Source: Amycolatopsis balhimycina FH 1894
GTDB taxonomy: Bacteria; Actinomycetota; Actinomycetes; Mycobacteriales; Pseudonocardiaceae
Direction: 5' to 3'
Assembly: GCF_000384295.1 (NCBI RefSeq)
Contig: NZ_KB913037.1
Coordinates: forward strand, 598,762 to 662,761
Length of the DNA stretch: 64,000 bases
Both the position numbers and the translations under genes were made by a program. Shown piece after piece: positions 7,956 through 16,271 of the stretch (position 1 is the stretch's first letter; each line of letters starts with the position of its first letter). Under the pieces are notes generated by a model, which did no database searches, was not told the origin of the DNA, and saw nothing but the letters and a program-made list of their open reading frames with translations.

Positions 7956-8981
7956 TCAGCCGAGGGCGCGGGCGATCTTCTCCAGCGTCGCGGCGTCACC
8001 GCGTAGCAGCAGCTGCGTGACGACCGTTTCCTCCCACGCCCGCAGCTCGTCGCGGATCTTCGCCGGCGGCCCGATCAGCGAGGTGTCCTCGACCAGCGAC
8101 GTCGGGATCGCGGCCGTGGCCTCCTCCTTGCGGCCCGCCAGGTACAGCTCCTGCACCTTGTCGGCCACGTCCTCGTAGCCGAGCCGGGCGAAGACGTCGT
8201 GGTGGAAGTTCACGCTCTTCGCGCCCATCCCGCCGATGTACAGCGCGAGCGACGGCTTCATCCAGCTCGCCGCTTCCTCGACGTCGTCGTGCACGATCAC
8301 CGGGACCGAGCACGGCACCTCGAACGTCTCGAGGGTGTGCCGCGCGCCCGGCCGGCCGAAGCCCTCTTCCAGCGCGGCCTGGTAGAAGCCGTTGCTCTTG
8401 GGCGAGAAGAACATCGGCAGCCAGCCGTCGCCGATCTCCGCGGCCAGCGCGACGTTCTTCGGGCCCTCCGCGGCCAGATGGATCGGGATCTCCTTCCGCA
8501 GCGGGTGCACGGTCGGCTTCAGCGGCTTGCCGAGCCCGGTCCCGCCCTTGAGCGGCAGCTGGAAGAACTGCCCGTCCAGGGTCACCGGCGCTTCGCGCGC
8601 GATCACCTGCCGGACGATGTCGACGTACTCCCGGGTGCGGGCGAGGGGCTTCGGGTACGGCTGCCCGTACCAGCCTTCGACGACCTGCGGGCCCGACGCG
8701 CCGAGCCCGAGCACCATCCGGCCGCCCGACAGGTGGTCCAGGGTCAGCGCGTGCATCGCGGTCGCGGTCGGGGTGCGCGCGGCCATCTGGACGATGTTCG
8801 TGCCCAGCCGGATCCGGCTGGTCGAAGCGCCGTACCAGGCCAGCGGGGTGAACGCGTCCGAGCCGTACGCCTCCGCCGTCCACACCGAGTCGAACCCGAG
8901 CTCCTCGGCCTTGAGGACGGCCTCCAGCGCGCCCGGGGTCGGGCCGCTGCCCCAGTACCCGACGTGGAATCCCAGCTTCAC
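7956..8981 (-). CDS. LLM-class flavin/F420-dependent oxidoreductase
   Basis: 341 residues with a luciferase-like TIM barrel. It starts KLGFHVGYWG, followed by LKAEELGFDSVWTAEAYGSD (family helix 1/strand 2 signature), IRLGTNIVQMAARTP and LDHLSGGRMVLGLGASGPQV. Actinobacterial members of this type usually use F420. GTG start with GAGGCATTC upstream. It follows the DUF2236 gene by 9 nt and should share the TetR-controlled promoter at 9936-9979. The substrate is unknown. Confidence 0.87.
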   Translation of the reverse strand: MKLGFHVGYWGSGPTPGALEAVLKAEELGFDSVWTAEAYGSDAFTPLAWYGASTSRIRLGTNIVQMAARTPTATAMHALTLDHLSGGRMVLGLGASGPQVVEGWYGQPYPKPLARTREYVDIVRQVIAREAPVTLDGQFFQLPLKGGTGLGKPLKPTVHPLRKEIPIHLAAEGPKNVALAAEIGDGWLPMFFSPKSNGFYQAALEEGFGRPGARHTLETFEVPCSVPVIVHDDVEEAASWMKPSLALYIGGMGAKSVNFHHDVFARLGYEDVADKVQELYLAGRKEEATAAIPTSLVEDTSLIGPPAKIRDELRAWEETVVTQLLLRGDAATLEKIARALG

Positions 8982-8990
8982 GAATGCCTC

Positions 8991-9908
8991 CTAGACGTTC
9001 GGCGCGTAGTGCTCGGGCTTGCCCCGCTGGGACAGCGGCGGCAGGTTCCTTCGTGGAGTCTCGGCCAACGGCGCGTCCGGAGCCACCTCGCCGCGGACGC
9101 GACGCCAGCCGGCGCGGGCTCGCGGGTGGTAGCGACGATCGTGCGGGACGAGCTTGAACACGGCGTTGACGAGCTTCCCGAACCGCCGGTGGCGCCGTGC
9201 GTCGCGTTCGGACCAGCGGAAGCCGAGCAGGTCGCGGACCTCTCGGTCGTAGAGGCCGATCGTGAGCCAGACGAAGTTGCGCGCGACGATGCGCTGGACC
9301 GGCCGCCACAGCACGTCCGGCAGCCAGGGCAGGAACGGCGGCTTGCCGAGCCCGCGGATGTCCAGGACGTCCCTGGTCGCCTTGTTGTCCTCGAGGACCT
9401 CGGTGCACATGTGCTTCCAATAGCGCTGGAAGTCTTCCCAGCTCTCGGGCACCGGCCGCATGGTCATGTCGTACATCCGCCACCACCGGACGTGCTCGGC
9501 GAACAGCTGCCGCTTCTCCGCTTCGCCGATGCCGCCCATGAAGTGGTCGGCGATGAGGATCGTGCTGACGAAGAAGGTCGCGTGCGCCCAGTAGTAGGTG
9601 TCCGGGTCGAGCGCGTGGTAGCGGCGGCCTTGAGCATCGACGCCCTTGATGCGATCGTGGTAACCGCGGACCTCCAGGGCGGTCCGGTGCGCGCGCGGGC
9701 CGTCGTAGACCACCCCGCCGATCGGGTAGAGCGAGCGGAACAGCCGCTGCCAGCGTTCCTGGAAGAACCGCGAGTGCTGCTCGACGCCGGCGCCGAGGCC
9801 CGGGTGCATGTTCTGCATCGACCCGGCCCACAGGCCGATGAGCAGGCCGCGCCAGTCGCCGAAGTACTTCCAGGTCAGCGAGTCGGGACCCAGCGGGTCC
9901 GGTGTCAT
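8991..9908 (-). CDS. DUF2236 / MpaB-Lcp family haem oxygenase-like protein
   Basis: About 305 residues of the oxygenase MpaB / latex-clearing protein family. Recognisable parts are the N-terminal WRGLLIGLWAGSMQNMHPGL, the segment YHALDPDTYYWAHATFFVST with the conserved His (a candidate haem ligand), and the FQRYWKHMC region. ATG 9908 is preferred because GAGGAG lies 8-13 nt upstream; the longer frame would start inside the operator. It is divergent from the TetR gene and is the first gene of the pair with the LLM oxidoreductase. Family members include Lcp and MpaB. The substrate here is probably a hydrophobic compound, by inference. Confidence 0.83.
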   Translation of the reverse strand: MTPDPLGPDSLTWKYFGDWRGLLIGLWAGSMQNMHPGLGAGVEQHSRFFQERWQRLFRSLYPIGGVVYDGPRAHRTALEVRGYHDRIKGVDAQGRRYHALDPDTYYWAHATFFVSTILIADHFMGGIGEAEKRQLFAEHVRWWRMYDMTMRPVPESWEDFQRYWKHMCTEVLEDNKATRDVLDIRGLGKPPFLPWLPDVLWRPVQRIVARNFVWLTIGLYDREVRDLLGFRWSERDARRHRRFGKLVNAVFKLVPHDRRYHPRARAGWRRVRGEVAPDAPLAETPRRNLPPLSQRGKPEHYAPNV

Positions 9909-9935
9909 CAGCGCGCTCCTCGTCGAGTCAAAACT

Positions 9936-9979
9936 GACTACGGCTGTTGTCAGGCTAGGATCTGACAACAGTTGTAGTC
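9936..9979. promoter_or_regulatory. TetR operator in divergent promoter
   Basis: Arms 9936-9953 and 9962-9979 are inverted repeats matching at 16 of 18 positions (core CTGTTGTCAG / CTGACAACAG) around an 8-nt spacer. The site lies between the divergent DUF2236 and TetR genes, 15 nt before the TetR start, so the regulator probably represses both directions. Confidence 0.75.
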
Positions 9980-9994
9980 AACCGAGGAGCCGCC

Positions 9995-10585
9995 ATGCCG
10001 GGCCGCACGTGGGCGGGCACGACGCTGGACGACCGGAAGGCGCTGCGGCGCGAGCAGCTCGTGGCCGCGGGCCTGGAGCTGCTGGGCACCGAGGGCTCGG
10101 CCGGGACGAGCGTCCGCGCGGTGTGCCGGCACGCGAAGCTGACCGAGCGCTACTTCTACGAGAGCTTCGCCGACCGGGAAGAGCTCGTCGCGGCGGTGTA
10201 CGAGCACGTCGGCGAACAGGCGCGGCAGGCACTCGTCGACGCCGTCCGGGACGCCCCGACCCCCGTCCTGCGGGCCGAACACGCCGTGCGCGCGTTCGTC
10301 GAGCTGATCGTCGACGACCCCCGCAAGGGCCGGGTACTGCTGCTCGCCCCGCTGACCGACCCGGCACTGACCCGCCGCGGCCTGCACCTGCTGCCGGTGT
10401 TCGCCGCGCTCGTCGGCGAGCAGCTGTCCCACGGCGACGAGATCGAGCGGCGGATGGTCGCGGTCGGGCTGGTCGGCGCGCTGAGCAACGTCTTCATCGC
10501 CTACCTCGACGGCTCGCTGAAGGTTTCGCGCGAGCGGCTCGTCGCGCACTGCGTGAAGCTCGTCCTCGGCGCCGACGACCACTGA
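9995..10585 (+). CDS. TetR-family transcriptional regulator
   Basis: 196 residues. The N-terminal helix-turn-helix runs from RREQLVAAGLELLGTEG through TSVRAVCRHAKLTERYFYES (residues about 20-65), with the TERYFYESF recognition helix close to TetR consensus. The C-terminal ligand domain contains a hydrophobic stretch, MVAVGLVGALSNVFIAYL. GAGGAG precedes ATG 9995. A strong inverted repeat lies immediately upstream, between this gene and the divergent DUF2236/LLM pair, which it most likely controls together with itself. Confidence 0.9.
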   Translation: MPGRTWAGTTLDDRKALRREQLVAAGLELLGTEGSAGTSVRAVCRHAKLTERYFYESFADREELVAAVYEHVGEQARQALVDAVRDAPTPVLRAEHAVRAFVELIVDDPRKGRVLLLAPLTDPALTRRGLHLLPVFAALVGEQLSHGDEIERRMVAVGLVGALSNVFIAYLDGSLKVSRERLVAHCVKLVLGADDH

Positions 10586-10638
10586 CCTCCCCCTCCGACC
10601 TGGTGACACTCGCGCGGCCAATGGGGCACACTCAACCC

Positions 10639-11424
10639 ATGCGTACCGCTGGGCGGAACGAAGGGACGAGCGGCGACGGGCTCGTCGCGACCCGGCTCGC
10701 CGCGCTCCTCGAAGCCTTCCGGCCGGGTGACGAGACCGTCGGCGTCTCCGAACTGGCCCGCCGGACCGGGCTGGCGAAGACGACGGTGCACCGGCTCGTC
10801 GGGCACCTCACCGAAACGGGCCTGCTCGAGCGCGAGGACGGCGCGGTGCGGCTCGGGCTGCGCCTGTTCGAAATCGGCCAACTGGCCTCGCCCCGCCGCG
10901 GACTGGTCGAAGCGGCCCGGCCGTACCTGGCCGACCTCCGCGAAGCGACGCACAACACCGTCCACCTCGCGATCCTCGAAGGCACCGAAGTGGTGTACCT
11001 CGACGTCCTGCGCGGCCCGGACGCGCCGACGCTGCCGTCGCGCATCGGCGGCCGGTTCCCCGCGCACGCCACCGGGGTCGGCAAGGCGATCCTGGCGTTT
11101 TCTCCGGAATCCGTGGTGAACCAGGTGATCGACGCCGGATTGCCGCGGGTGAGCGCGCGGACGATCACCGCGCCCGGCCTGCTCCGCCGTCAGCTCACCC
11201 GGGTGCGGGAGGACGGAGTCGCCTTGGAACGCGAGGAATCCGGTGTCGGCGTCGTGTGCGCGGCCAGCCCGCTGCTCGACGCACACGGCGTCGCGGTGGC
11301 AGCGGTCTCCATTTCCGGCTGGGCCAACCGGATGCGGACCGAACGGGTCGCTCCCGCCGTCCGTACGGTCGCGCTCGCGTTGACCCGGACACTCTCCGGA
11401 TCCACTGCGGACAGTCGGAAATAA
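10639..11424 (+). CDS. IclR-family transcriptional regulator
   Basis: About 261 residues. An N-terminal winged helix (TRLAALLEAFRPGDETVGVS, then TGLAKTTVHRLVGHLTETG) is followed by the IclR effector domain with LAILEGTEVVYLDVLRG, FPAHATGVGKAILAF and EESGVGVVCAASPLLD, the usual signatures in the usual order. An ATG at 10621 is an alternative start, six codons longer; no clear ribosome site distinguishes the two and the mRNA may be nearly leaderless. The neighbours give no obvious target; the next gene encodes a membrane protein 94 bp downstream. Confidence 0.88.
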   Translation: MRTAGRNEGTSGDGLVATRLAALLEAFRPGDETVGVSELARRTGLAKTTVHRLVGHLTETGLLEREDGAVRLGLRLFEIGQLASPRRGLVEAARPYLADLREATHNTVHLAILEGTEVVYLDVLRGPDAPTLPSRIGGRFPAHATGVGKAILAFSPESVVNQVIDAGLPRVSARTITAPGLLRRQLTRVREDGVALEREESGVGVVCAASPLLDAHGVAVAAVSISGWANRMRTERVAPAVRTVALALTRTLSGSTADSRK

Positions 11425-11518
11425 TCTTGCCAGGCAACACTTTGCCGGGGCTAGGCCGTCCGGCTGACGTCCCCGGCCCGTGCTGGACGGCGGTTCGGGG
11501 CCCGCTACGATCCGTGCA

Positions 11519-13339
11519 ATGGCGCAGCACAGCCGGGAAACGCGCGACCGCTCTCCGGCGACTCTTCCCGGGCCGGGTATCCGGAATTCGGCCGCGCACC
11601 GGTTGCTGTCACTCGACATCCTGCTCGCGCTGCTGGCCCTGACCGGCGGTTTGCGCGTGCTCTACCTCGCGGCTCCCGAGCCGGCCCTGCCCTCGGAAGC
11701 CGCCACCGTCGCCCACGCCTACGCGCTCGGCCACCTCACCTCCTTCACCGACGCGGGCGGCGCGGGGGTCAGCCGGTTCGGCTGGCTGCAGCTCGGTGCC
11801 TGGACGATGGTTTCGGACGCGTTCGGCCGCTCGGCAACGGCCTTGGCCGCGGTCCGCGAAACCATGCTGGTCACGGCCGTCGTGGCGGCCGTGCTGCTGT
11901 GGTTCCTGGCGCGCCGGCTGGGCATGACGCACTGGGCGTCGGCGGCCGCGGTGCTGTTCGTGGCGGCGTCCCCACTCGCGCTCGGCCTGCAGCGGCTGGT
12001 CCTCGTGGAGCACCTGGCCGTCGTGTGGGCGCTGAGCGCGCTGGTCCTGGTCACCCGGCCCGGCGCCCGCATCCGGCACGACGTCGTGGCCGCGCTCTGC
12101 CTGCTCGCGGCGGTCCTGACTTCGCCGCTGGCGCTGCTGTTCCTGCCCGCGGCCGGCTGGCTGCTGGTGCGGCGAGCGCCGATCCGGGCGGCGCTGGTGA
12201 CGGTGCTGCTGAACCTCGGGCTGGGGATCGCGTACGGCCCGGCGGGCGGCGTGCTCCAGCCGCACCTCGCCACGGCCGGCCACCCGACGGCCGCCGACTG
12301 GGCGGCGCTCGACCCGGCCTGGGCGGCGCTGTCGGCCGTCGCACTGGTGGCCGCGCTCGCGTTCACCGCCTTGCGGCCGTTCGCGGTGTCCGGCCTGCTG
12401 CTCGCCGCGACCCTGCTCGTCCCCGGCGTGCAGCACACCGCCGTGCTCGCCCTGCTGCTGCCGCTGACGCCGCTCCTGCTGGCCGGGGTCGCCCAGGCCG
12501 TCATCAGGCGGCGTACGCCCGCGCACCTGTCGGACACCGGCCGTACGCGGCGGACCTGGCTCGCGCTGGCCGCCGCCGGTTCGGTGGCGGCAGTCGCCGT
12601 CGGATGGTCCGCCGGCTACCCGGCGCTGCAGCCGTCGACCGACCGGTCCGGGCCGCTCACCGAAGCGCAGAAATGGTTGCGGGACAACGCTTCCGGCTCC
12701 TGGCTGCTGGTCGACGACGCGGCGTGGGGCGAGCTCGCGAACGCCGGTTGGCCGACCGGCATGCTGGCCCCGCCGGCCGCCTGCGCGGTCGCCTGCCCGC
12801 CCGCCGAGTGGGCCGTCTTCTCCGGCGACGTGACCGGGCTGCGGGAGCGCTACCCGGCGCTCGACACCGCGTTGACCGGCGCGGGGACGACCGCGGTGTT
12901 CGGCACCCGCGACCGCCGGGTCACCGTCCGGCGGCTCGGGCTGCCCCCGCCCGACCCCACCGCGCCGCCGGAAGCACCGGCCCGGGCCCACGCCGGCTCG
13001 GCCCTGACGGCGTCGGCCCGGATCTCCCTGGCCCCGGACGCCGCCGCCGTGCTCCGCGAGGGCCGCGCGGACCCGCGGCTCATCGCGACGATCGCCGCGC
13101 TGTCGGCCATGCAGCCGGTCACGGTGGCGGCCTTCCCGGAGGTCGCCGGCGAGGACCCGGCCGGGCAGCCCCGCCGCCGGGTGCTGCTGACCGGCGGCGA
13201 GGACGGCGTGACGGCGTTCTACACCGGCCAGCGCGACCTGTTCCGCCCGGCTTCGGTCACCCCGACCGAAGCCGGCGTGCTCGTCACCTACCCGCTGTTC
13301 GCGCCGCCGGGCCTGCTCGTCCCGTTCTCCGCTCCCTGA
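11519..13339 (+). CDS. polytopic membrane protein, GT-C/PMT-like
   Basis: 606 residues. The N-terminal two thirds has roughly ten hydrophobic segments (for example SLDILLALLALTGGLRVLYL and LLAATLLVPGVQHTAVLALL). A soluble extracytoplasmic domain of about 230 residues follows TM segments ending near residue 370. The first loop (PEPALPSEAATVAHAYALGH) has the acidic residue and overall arrangement of GT-C transferases such as ArnT/PMT, but the motif is imperfect. It most likely transfers a lipid-linked sugar in the envelope; a non-enzymatic membrane protein is possible. I chose ATG 11519; a GTG/ATG further upstream would add only low-complexity residues. Confidence 0.6.
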   Translation: MAQHSRETRDRSPATLPGPGIRNSAAHRLLSLDILLALLALTGGLRVLYLAAPEPALPSEAATVAHAYALGHLTSFTDAGGAGVSRFGWLQLGAWTMVSDAFGRSATALAAVRETMLVTAVVAAVLLWFLARRLGMTHWASAAAVLFVAASPLALGLQRLVLVEHLAVVWALSALVLVTRPGARIRHDVVAALCLLAAVLTSPLALLFLPAAGWLLVRRAPIRAALVTVLLNLGLGIAYGPAGGVLQPHLATAGHPTAADWAALDPAWAALSAVALVAALAFTALRPFAVSGLLLAATLLVPGVQHTAVLALLLPLTPLLLAGVAQAVIRRRTPAHLSDTGRTRRTWLALAAAGSVAAVAVGWSAGYPALQPSTDRSGPLTEAQKWLRDNASGSWLLVDDAAWGELANAGWPTGMLAPPAACAVACPPAEWAVFSGDVTGLRERYPALDTALTGAGTTAVFGTRDRRVTVRRLGLPPPDPTAPPEAPARAHAGSALTASARISLAPDAAAVLREGRADPRLIATIAALSAMQPVTVAAFPEVAGEDPAGQPRRRVLLTGGEDGVTAFYTGQRDLFRPASVTPTEAGVLVTYPLFAPPGLLVPFSAP

Positions 13340-13391
13340 GGCCCGCCGAAGTTCGCACTCGATCAGGTGCGCCCAGGCCGGCCGGCAAAGC

Positions 13392-13440
13392 CGTGAAGGC
13401 CACCTTGAGGAACTCTATGTTCCTCAAGGTGGCCTTCACG
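13392..13440. repeat. 22-bp perfect hairpin, interspersed palindrome family (copy 2)
   Basis: Arms 13392-13413 and 13419-13440 pair perfectly around TCTAT. Against the copy near 5.1 kb, nine of 49 positions differ; eight form four paired, pairing-preserving changes and the ninth is at the apex. It lies about 50 bp behind the membrane protein gene and 30 bp from the insertion sequence. Confidence 0.85.
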
Positions 13441-13473
13441 AACATTCGAGATCGTCCAGCGGCACGGATCTAG

Positions 13474-15119
13474 CCTCGATCTTGCATGGGGCTGTGGCGT
13501 TCGGTGGGGGTTCGTGTCGTAGCCGGGGTTTTGGCTGGAAACCGTGGTGGGGGCAGGGTTGTGGGCCGGCTGTCGCGTCGGCGGGCGGGGTCCGAGGTCC
13601 TTGGTTGTAGGGGCAGGAGCAGGGTTTCAGCCGGGCCAGCGAGCTGCGCGGAGCCGGGTGAAGGCGGTGGCGAGGTGCTGTGCCCAGGGCCAGTCCTGGT
13701 CCAGGTGCAGGGTGGTGACCCGCGCGGTGCGGGTCAGTTTGGCGGCGATGGCGCAGATGCGGTAGCGGAAGGTCGCCGGTTCGGCTCGGGTGAGGTCACC
13801 GGTGAAACACAACGCCTGGGTCCAGGTGAGCAGGTCGGCGGCGGTGAGGGCGAGTTCCAGCCAGGCTTTGTTCTCCGGGTAGCCGCGGCAGGGAAAGTTC
13901 CGTAGCCCGGTGGTTTTGCCGCAACGGATCCGATCTTCGACCCGGGCGTGGCAGCGGTGGTGGACTTCGAGGTCGGCGAGTTGCCCGCCTGCGGTGTCGG
14001 TGATGAACGCGGTGAACCGGTGCCCGTCGGCGTCGGTGAACCGCAACTGCGCACCAGGATGGGGGCGTTCCCGGCGCAGGAACACCCGCGAACCGTCCGG
14101 CCACTTCGTCAACTCGAGCATGCCGGTGATCTCCGCGACCCACGCCCCCTCCCGGGGCCCGCCATCGATGTCGTAGGCCGGGACCCACGCATGGTCAGGG
14201 ACGGCGAGGACCGCGGCCTGGACCTCGGTGCTGATCGGGAACCCCATCGAGAACCCGCATCCCGCCGCTCGCACCGCCGCGGCGAAGGCGTGGGTCGCGC
14301 CGGCGGCGTCGGTCCGGACCTGCACCCGCGGCGCGTCGGGATCATCGGGGTCGGGCCGGGCGCAGGCGGGGAGCGCGGCCAGTGCCATCGTGAGGACCTT
14401 GACGTGGTCGGCGGCAGTGTTGGACCCGGCTTTGCCGGGTCGCAGGATCCCGGCGAGTGCTTCCCCGCCGGAGATATCCGGCCGGTCGAGGTAGGCCAGC
14501 AGCGGATGGAACCCGAAGGTCTTCTTCCATGTTTTCGCCGCGTTCTCTTTCTCGCTGTGCGCGATGCTGATCGTCGCGTCGATGTCGATCGTCAACCCAG
14601 CCGCCAGGTCGGGACCTGCTCCGGCGGCCCAGGCCTGTTCCCGGGCTGACGTGCGGACCGTCTGCAGGCGGACCAGGTGCTCGTCGTCGACCCGGTCCAG
14701 CACCCGCCACGCGGTGGCGTCGCTGGCCACCGCGCCGAAGAGTTTGTCCTGGTCCCGCAGTGTCGCCAGGTGCGCCAGCGCGTCACCACCGTCAGCGATC
14801 ATCACCGCCAGGTCGGCCAGGACGCGGCCGGGCAGGTGGACCGGCGTCCCGTCATAGGTGTCCAGAAGTGCCTCCGACCAGCCGGTTCCCAGGCCCGTGC
14901 TGATCGTCAGCTCCCGCAGCAACGCCACCCCCGCCCGCGACACCAGCCCCTCACCGTCCGCGCTGACCCGCACCGATGACGCCTTGCTACTCTGCACCAA
15001 GGGAGTGCCTTCCTGCCTGGTGAATCTTGGACCGTCGCAAGCCCAAGTTTCCCTTACAGGACAGGCACTCCCTCCATTTTCAGACCCTGATCTACATCAC
15101 ATCGCATGAAAGACGCAGG
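13474..15119 (-). mobile_element. IS1380-family insertion sequence, apparently complete
   Basis: About 1.65 kb with one transposase gene. The ends read CCTcgaTCTTgCATGgG on the left and, reversed, CCTgcgTCTTtCATGcG on the right, a 17-bp imperfect terminal inverted repeat. CTAG flanks both ends (13470-13473 and 15120-15123), fitting a 4-bp target duplication, although CTAG could instead belong to the repeats. The right copy includes the TAG stop codon of ssuD, so the element landed exactly at the end of that gene. Confidence 0.75.
13627..15000 (-). CDS. IS1380-family transposase
   Basis: 457 residues, full length for IS1380 transposases. It contains the DDE-type first aspartate in LTIDIDATISIAHSEKENAA, further catalytic-region segments (KTFGFHPLLAYLDRP, VRTDAAGATHAFAAAV) and the C-terminal stretch CRGYPENKAWLELALTAADL typical of this group. 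No frameshift or internal stop is visible, so the copy may be active. The gene fills most of the element defined by the inverted ends at 13474 and 15119. The start is preceded by GGCACTCCCTTGG-type sequence without a convincing ribosome site. Confidence 0.9.
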   Translation of the reverse strand: MVQSSKASSVRVSADGEGLVSRAGVALLRELTISTGLGTGWSEALLDTYDGTPVHLPGRVLADLAVMIADGGDALAHLATLRDQDKLFGAVASDATAWRVLDRVDDEHLVRLQTVRTSAREQAWAAGAGPDLAAGLTIDIDATISIAHSEKENAAKTWKKTFGFHPLLAYLDRPDISGGEALAGILRPGKAGSNTAADHVKVLTMALAALPACARPDPDDPDAPRVQVRTDAAGATHAFAAAVRAAGCGFSMGFPISTEVQAAVLAVPDHAWVPAYDIDGGPREGAWVAEITGMLELTKWPDGSRVFLRRERPHPGAQLRFTDADGHRFTAFITDTAGGQLADLEVHHRCHARVEDRIRCGKTTGLRNFPCRGYPENKAWLELALTAADLLTWTQALCFTGDLTRAEPATFRYRICAIAAKLTRTARVTTLHLDQDWPWAQHLATAFTRLRAARWPG

Positions 15120-16271
15120 CTAGAGAGCGGCGATGTTCCGCTCGGGGTGCGACGGCCGGCGGAGGGCCGGGACGTCGGCCAGCAGGCCGCGCCGGGCCAG
15201 CTCCGGGCGGACGCCGTCGCCGAACCAGTAGGCCTCCTCGAGGTGCGGGTAGCCGGACAGCACGAACTCCGTGACGCCGATCGAGTGGTACTCCTCGATC
15301 AGATCGGCGACTTCCTCGTGACTGCCGACCAGCGCGGTGCCCGCGCCGCCGCGGACCAGGCCGACGCCGGCCCACAGGTTCGGGTGGATCTCCAGGCCGC
15401 GGACCCCGCCGCCGGTCCGGCCGCCGTGCAGGGCGACCATCCGCTGCTGCCCCACCGACTCGCTGGCCGCCAGCTGCGCCTGCGCCTTCGCGACCTGCTC
15501 CGGGCTCAGCGCGTCGAACAGCTTCTGCGCCTCCGCCCAGGCTTCGGCCGAGGTGTCACGCGAAATGGTGTGCAGCCGGACCCCGAACCGGATCGGCCGG
15601 TCCCCGGCCAGCTCGCGGACCTTGCCGATCTTCTCCGCGACCTGCGCGGGCGGTTCGCCCCAGGTCAGATAGACGTCGGCGTGCCGCGCCGCGACCGGCA
15701 GCGCGGCCGGCGACGAGCCGCCGAAGTAGATCGGCGGCACGGGATCCGGCACGGCCAGCGTCGTCGCGCCTTCGACGCTCAGGTGCTCACCGGCGAAGGT
15801 GAACGGCTCACCCGACCACACCCCGCGGACGATCGTGAGGAACTCGCCGGTGCGCGCGTAGCGGGCGTCGTGGTCGTGCCAGTCGCCGAACCGCCGCTGC
15901 TCCACCGCGTCGCCGCCGGTGACGATGTTGAGCAGCACCCGGCCGTTCGACAGCCGCTGGAACGTGCCGGCCATCTGCGCGGCGAGCGTCGGTGAGATCA
16001 CGCCGGGGCGGAAGGCGACCAGGAACTTCAGCCGGGTGGTCTCGCGGATCAGCGCGGCCGTGGTGAGCCACGCGTCCTCGCACCACGTGCCCGTCGGCGT
16101 CAGGACGCCTTCGAAGCCCTGGCGTTCGGCCGCGCGGGCCACCTGGGCCAGGTAGTCGAGGTCGGGGTCGCGCTGCGCCGCCGGGCCCGCGGACCGGTTG
16201 GCGTGGAAGCGTTCCACGATCGTGCGGCCGTCGCCGCTGGTGGGCAGGAACCAGTGCAGCCTGATGCTCAT
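15120..16271 (-). CDS. ssuD: FMNH2-dependent alkanesulfonate monooxygenase
   Basis: 383 residues of the SsuD/LLM family. It opens IRLHWFLPTSGDGRTI and contains LTPTGTWCEDAWL with the active-site cysteine, LVAFRPGVISPTLAAQMAGTF, and NIVTGGDAVEQRRFGDW, all SsuD hallmarks. It desulfonates alkanesulfonates to sulfite and aldehyde using FMNH2 from a reductase, which is not found in this window. It is the last gene of ssuCBAD, with ATG overlapping the ssuA stop. Its TAG stop lies at the IS1380 insertion point, but the length is normal, so the protein should be intact. Confidence 0.93.
   Translation of the reverse strand: MSIRLHWFLPTSGDGRTIVERFHANRSAGPAAQRDPDLDYLAQVARAAERQGFEGVLTPTGTWCEDAWLTTAALIRETTRLKFLVAFRPGVISPTLAAQMAGTFQRLSNGRVLLNIVTGGDAVEQRRFGDWHDHDARYARTGEFLTIVRGVWSGEPFTFAGEHLSVEGATTLAVPDPVPPIYFGGSSPAALPVAARHADVYLTWGEPPAQVAEKIGKVRELAGDRPIRFGVRLHTISRDTSAEAWAEAQKLFDALSPEQVAKAQAQLAASESVGQQRMVALHGGRTGGGVRGLEIHPNLWAGVGLVRGGAGTALVGSHEEVADLIEEYHSIGVTEFVLSGYPHLEEAYWFGDGVRPELARRGLLADVPALRRPSHPERNIAAL

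Noticed and set aside
8199..9965. Long plus-strand frame opposite the LLM and DUF2236 genes
   Set aside because: The minus strand shows clear family motifs and ribosome sites; the plus frame is a compositional shadow.
13486..13905. Plus-strand frame at the left end of the insertion sequence
   Set aside because: It is Gly/Val/Arg-rich, antisense to the transposase 3' end and has no ribosome site.
15080..15123. ssuD truncated by the insertion sequence
   Set aside because: At 383 residues with all SsuD motifs the protein has normal length; the insertion lies at the stop codon.
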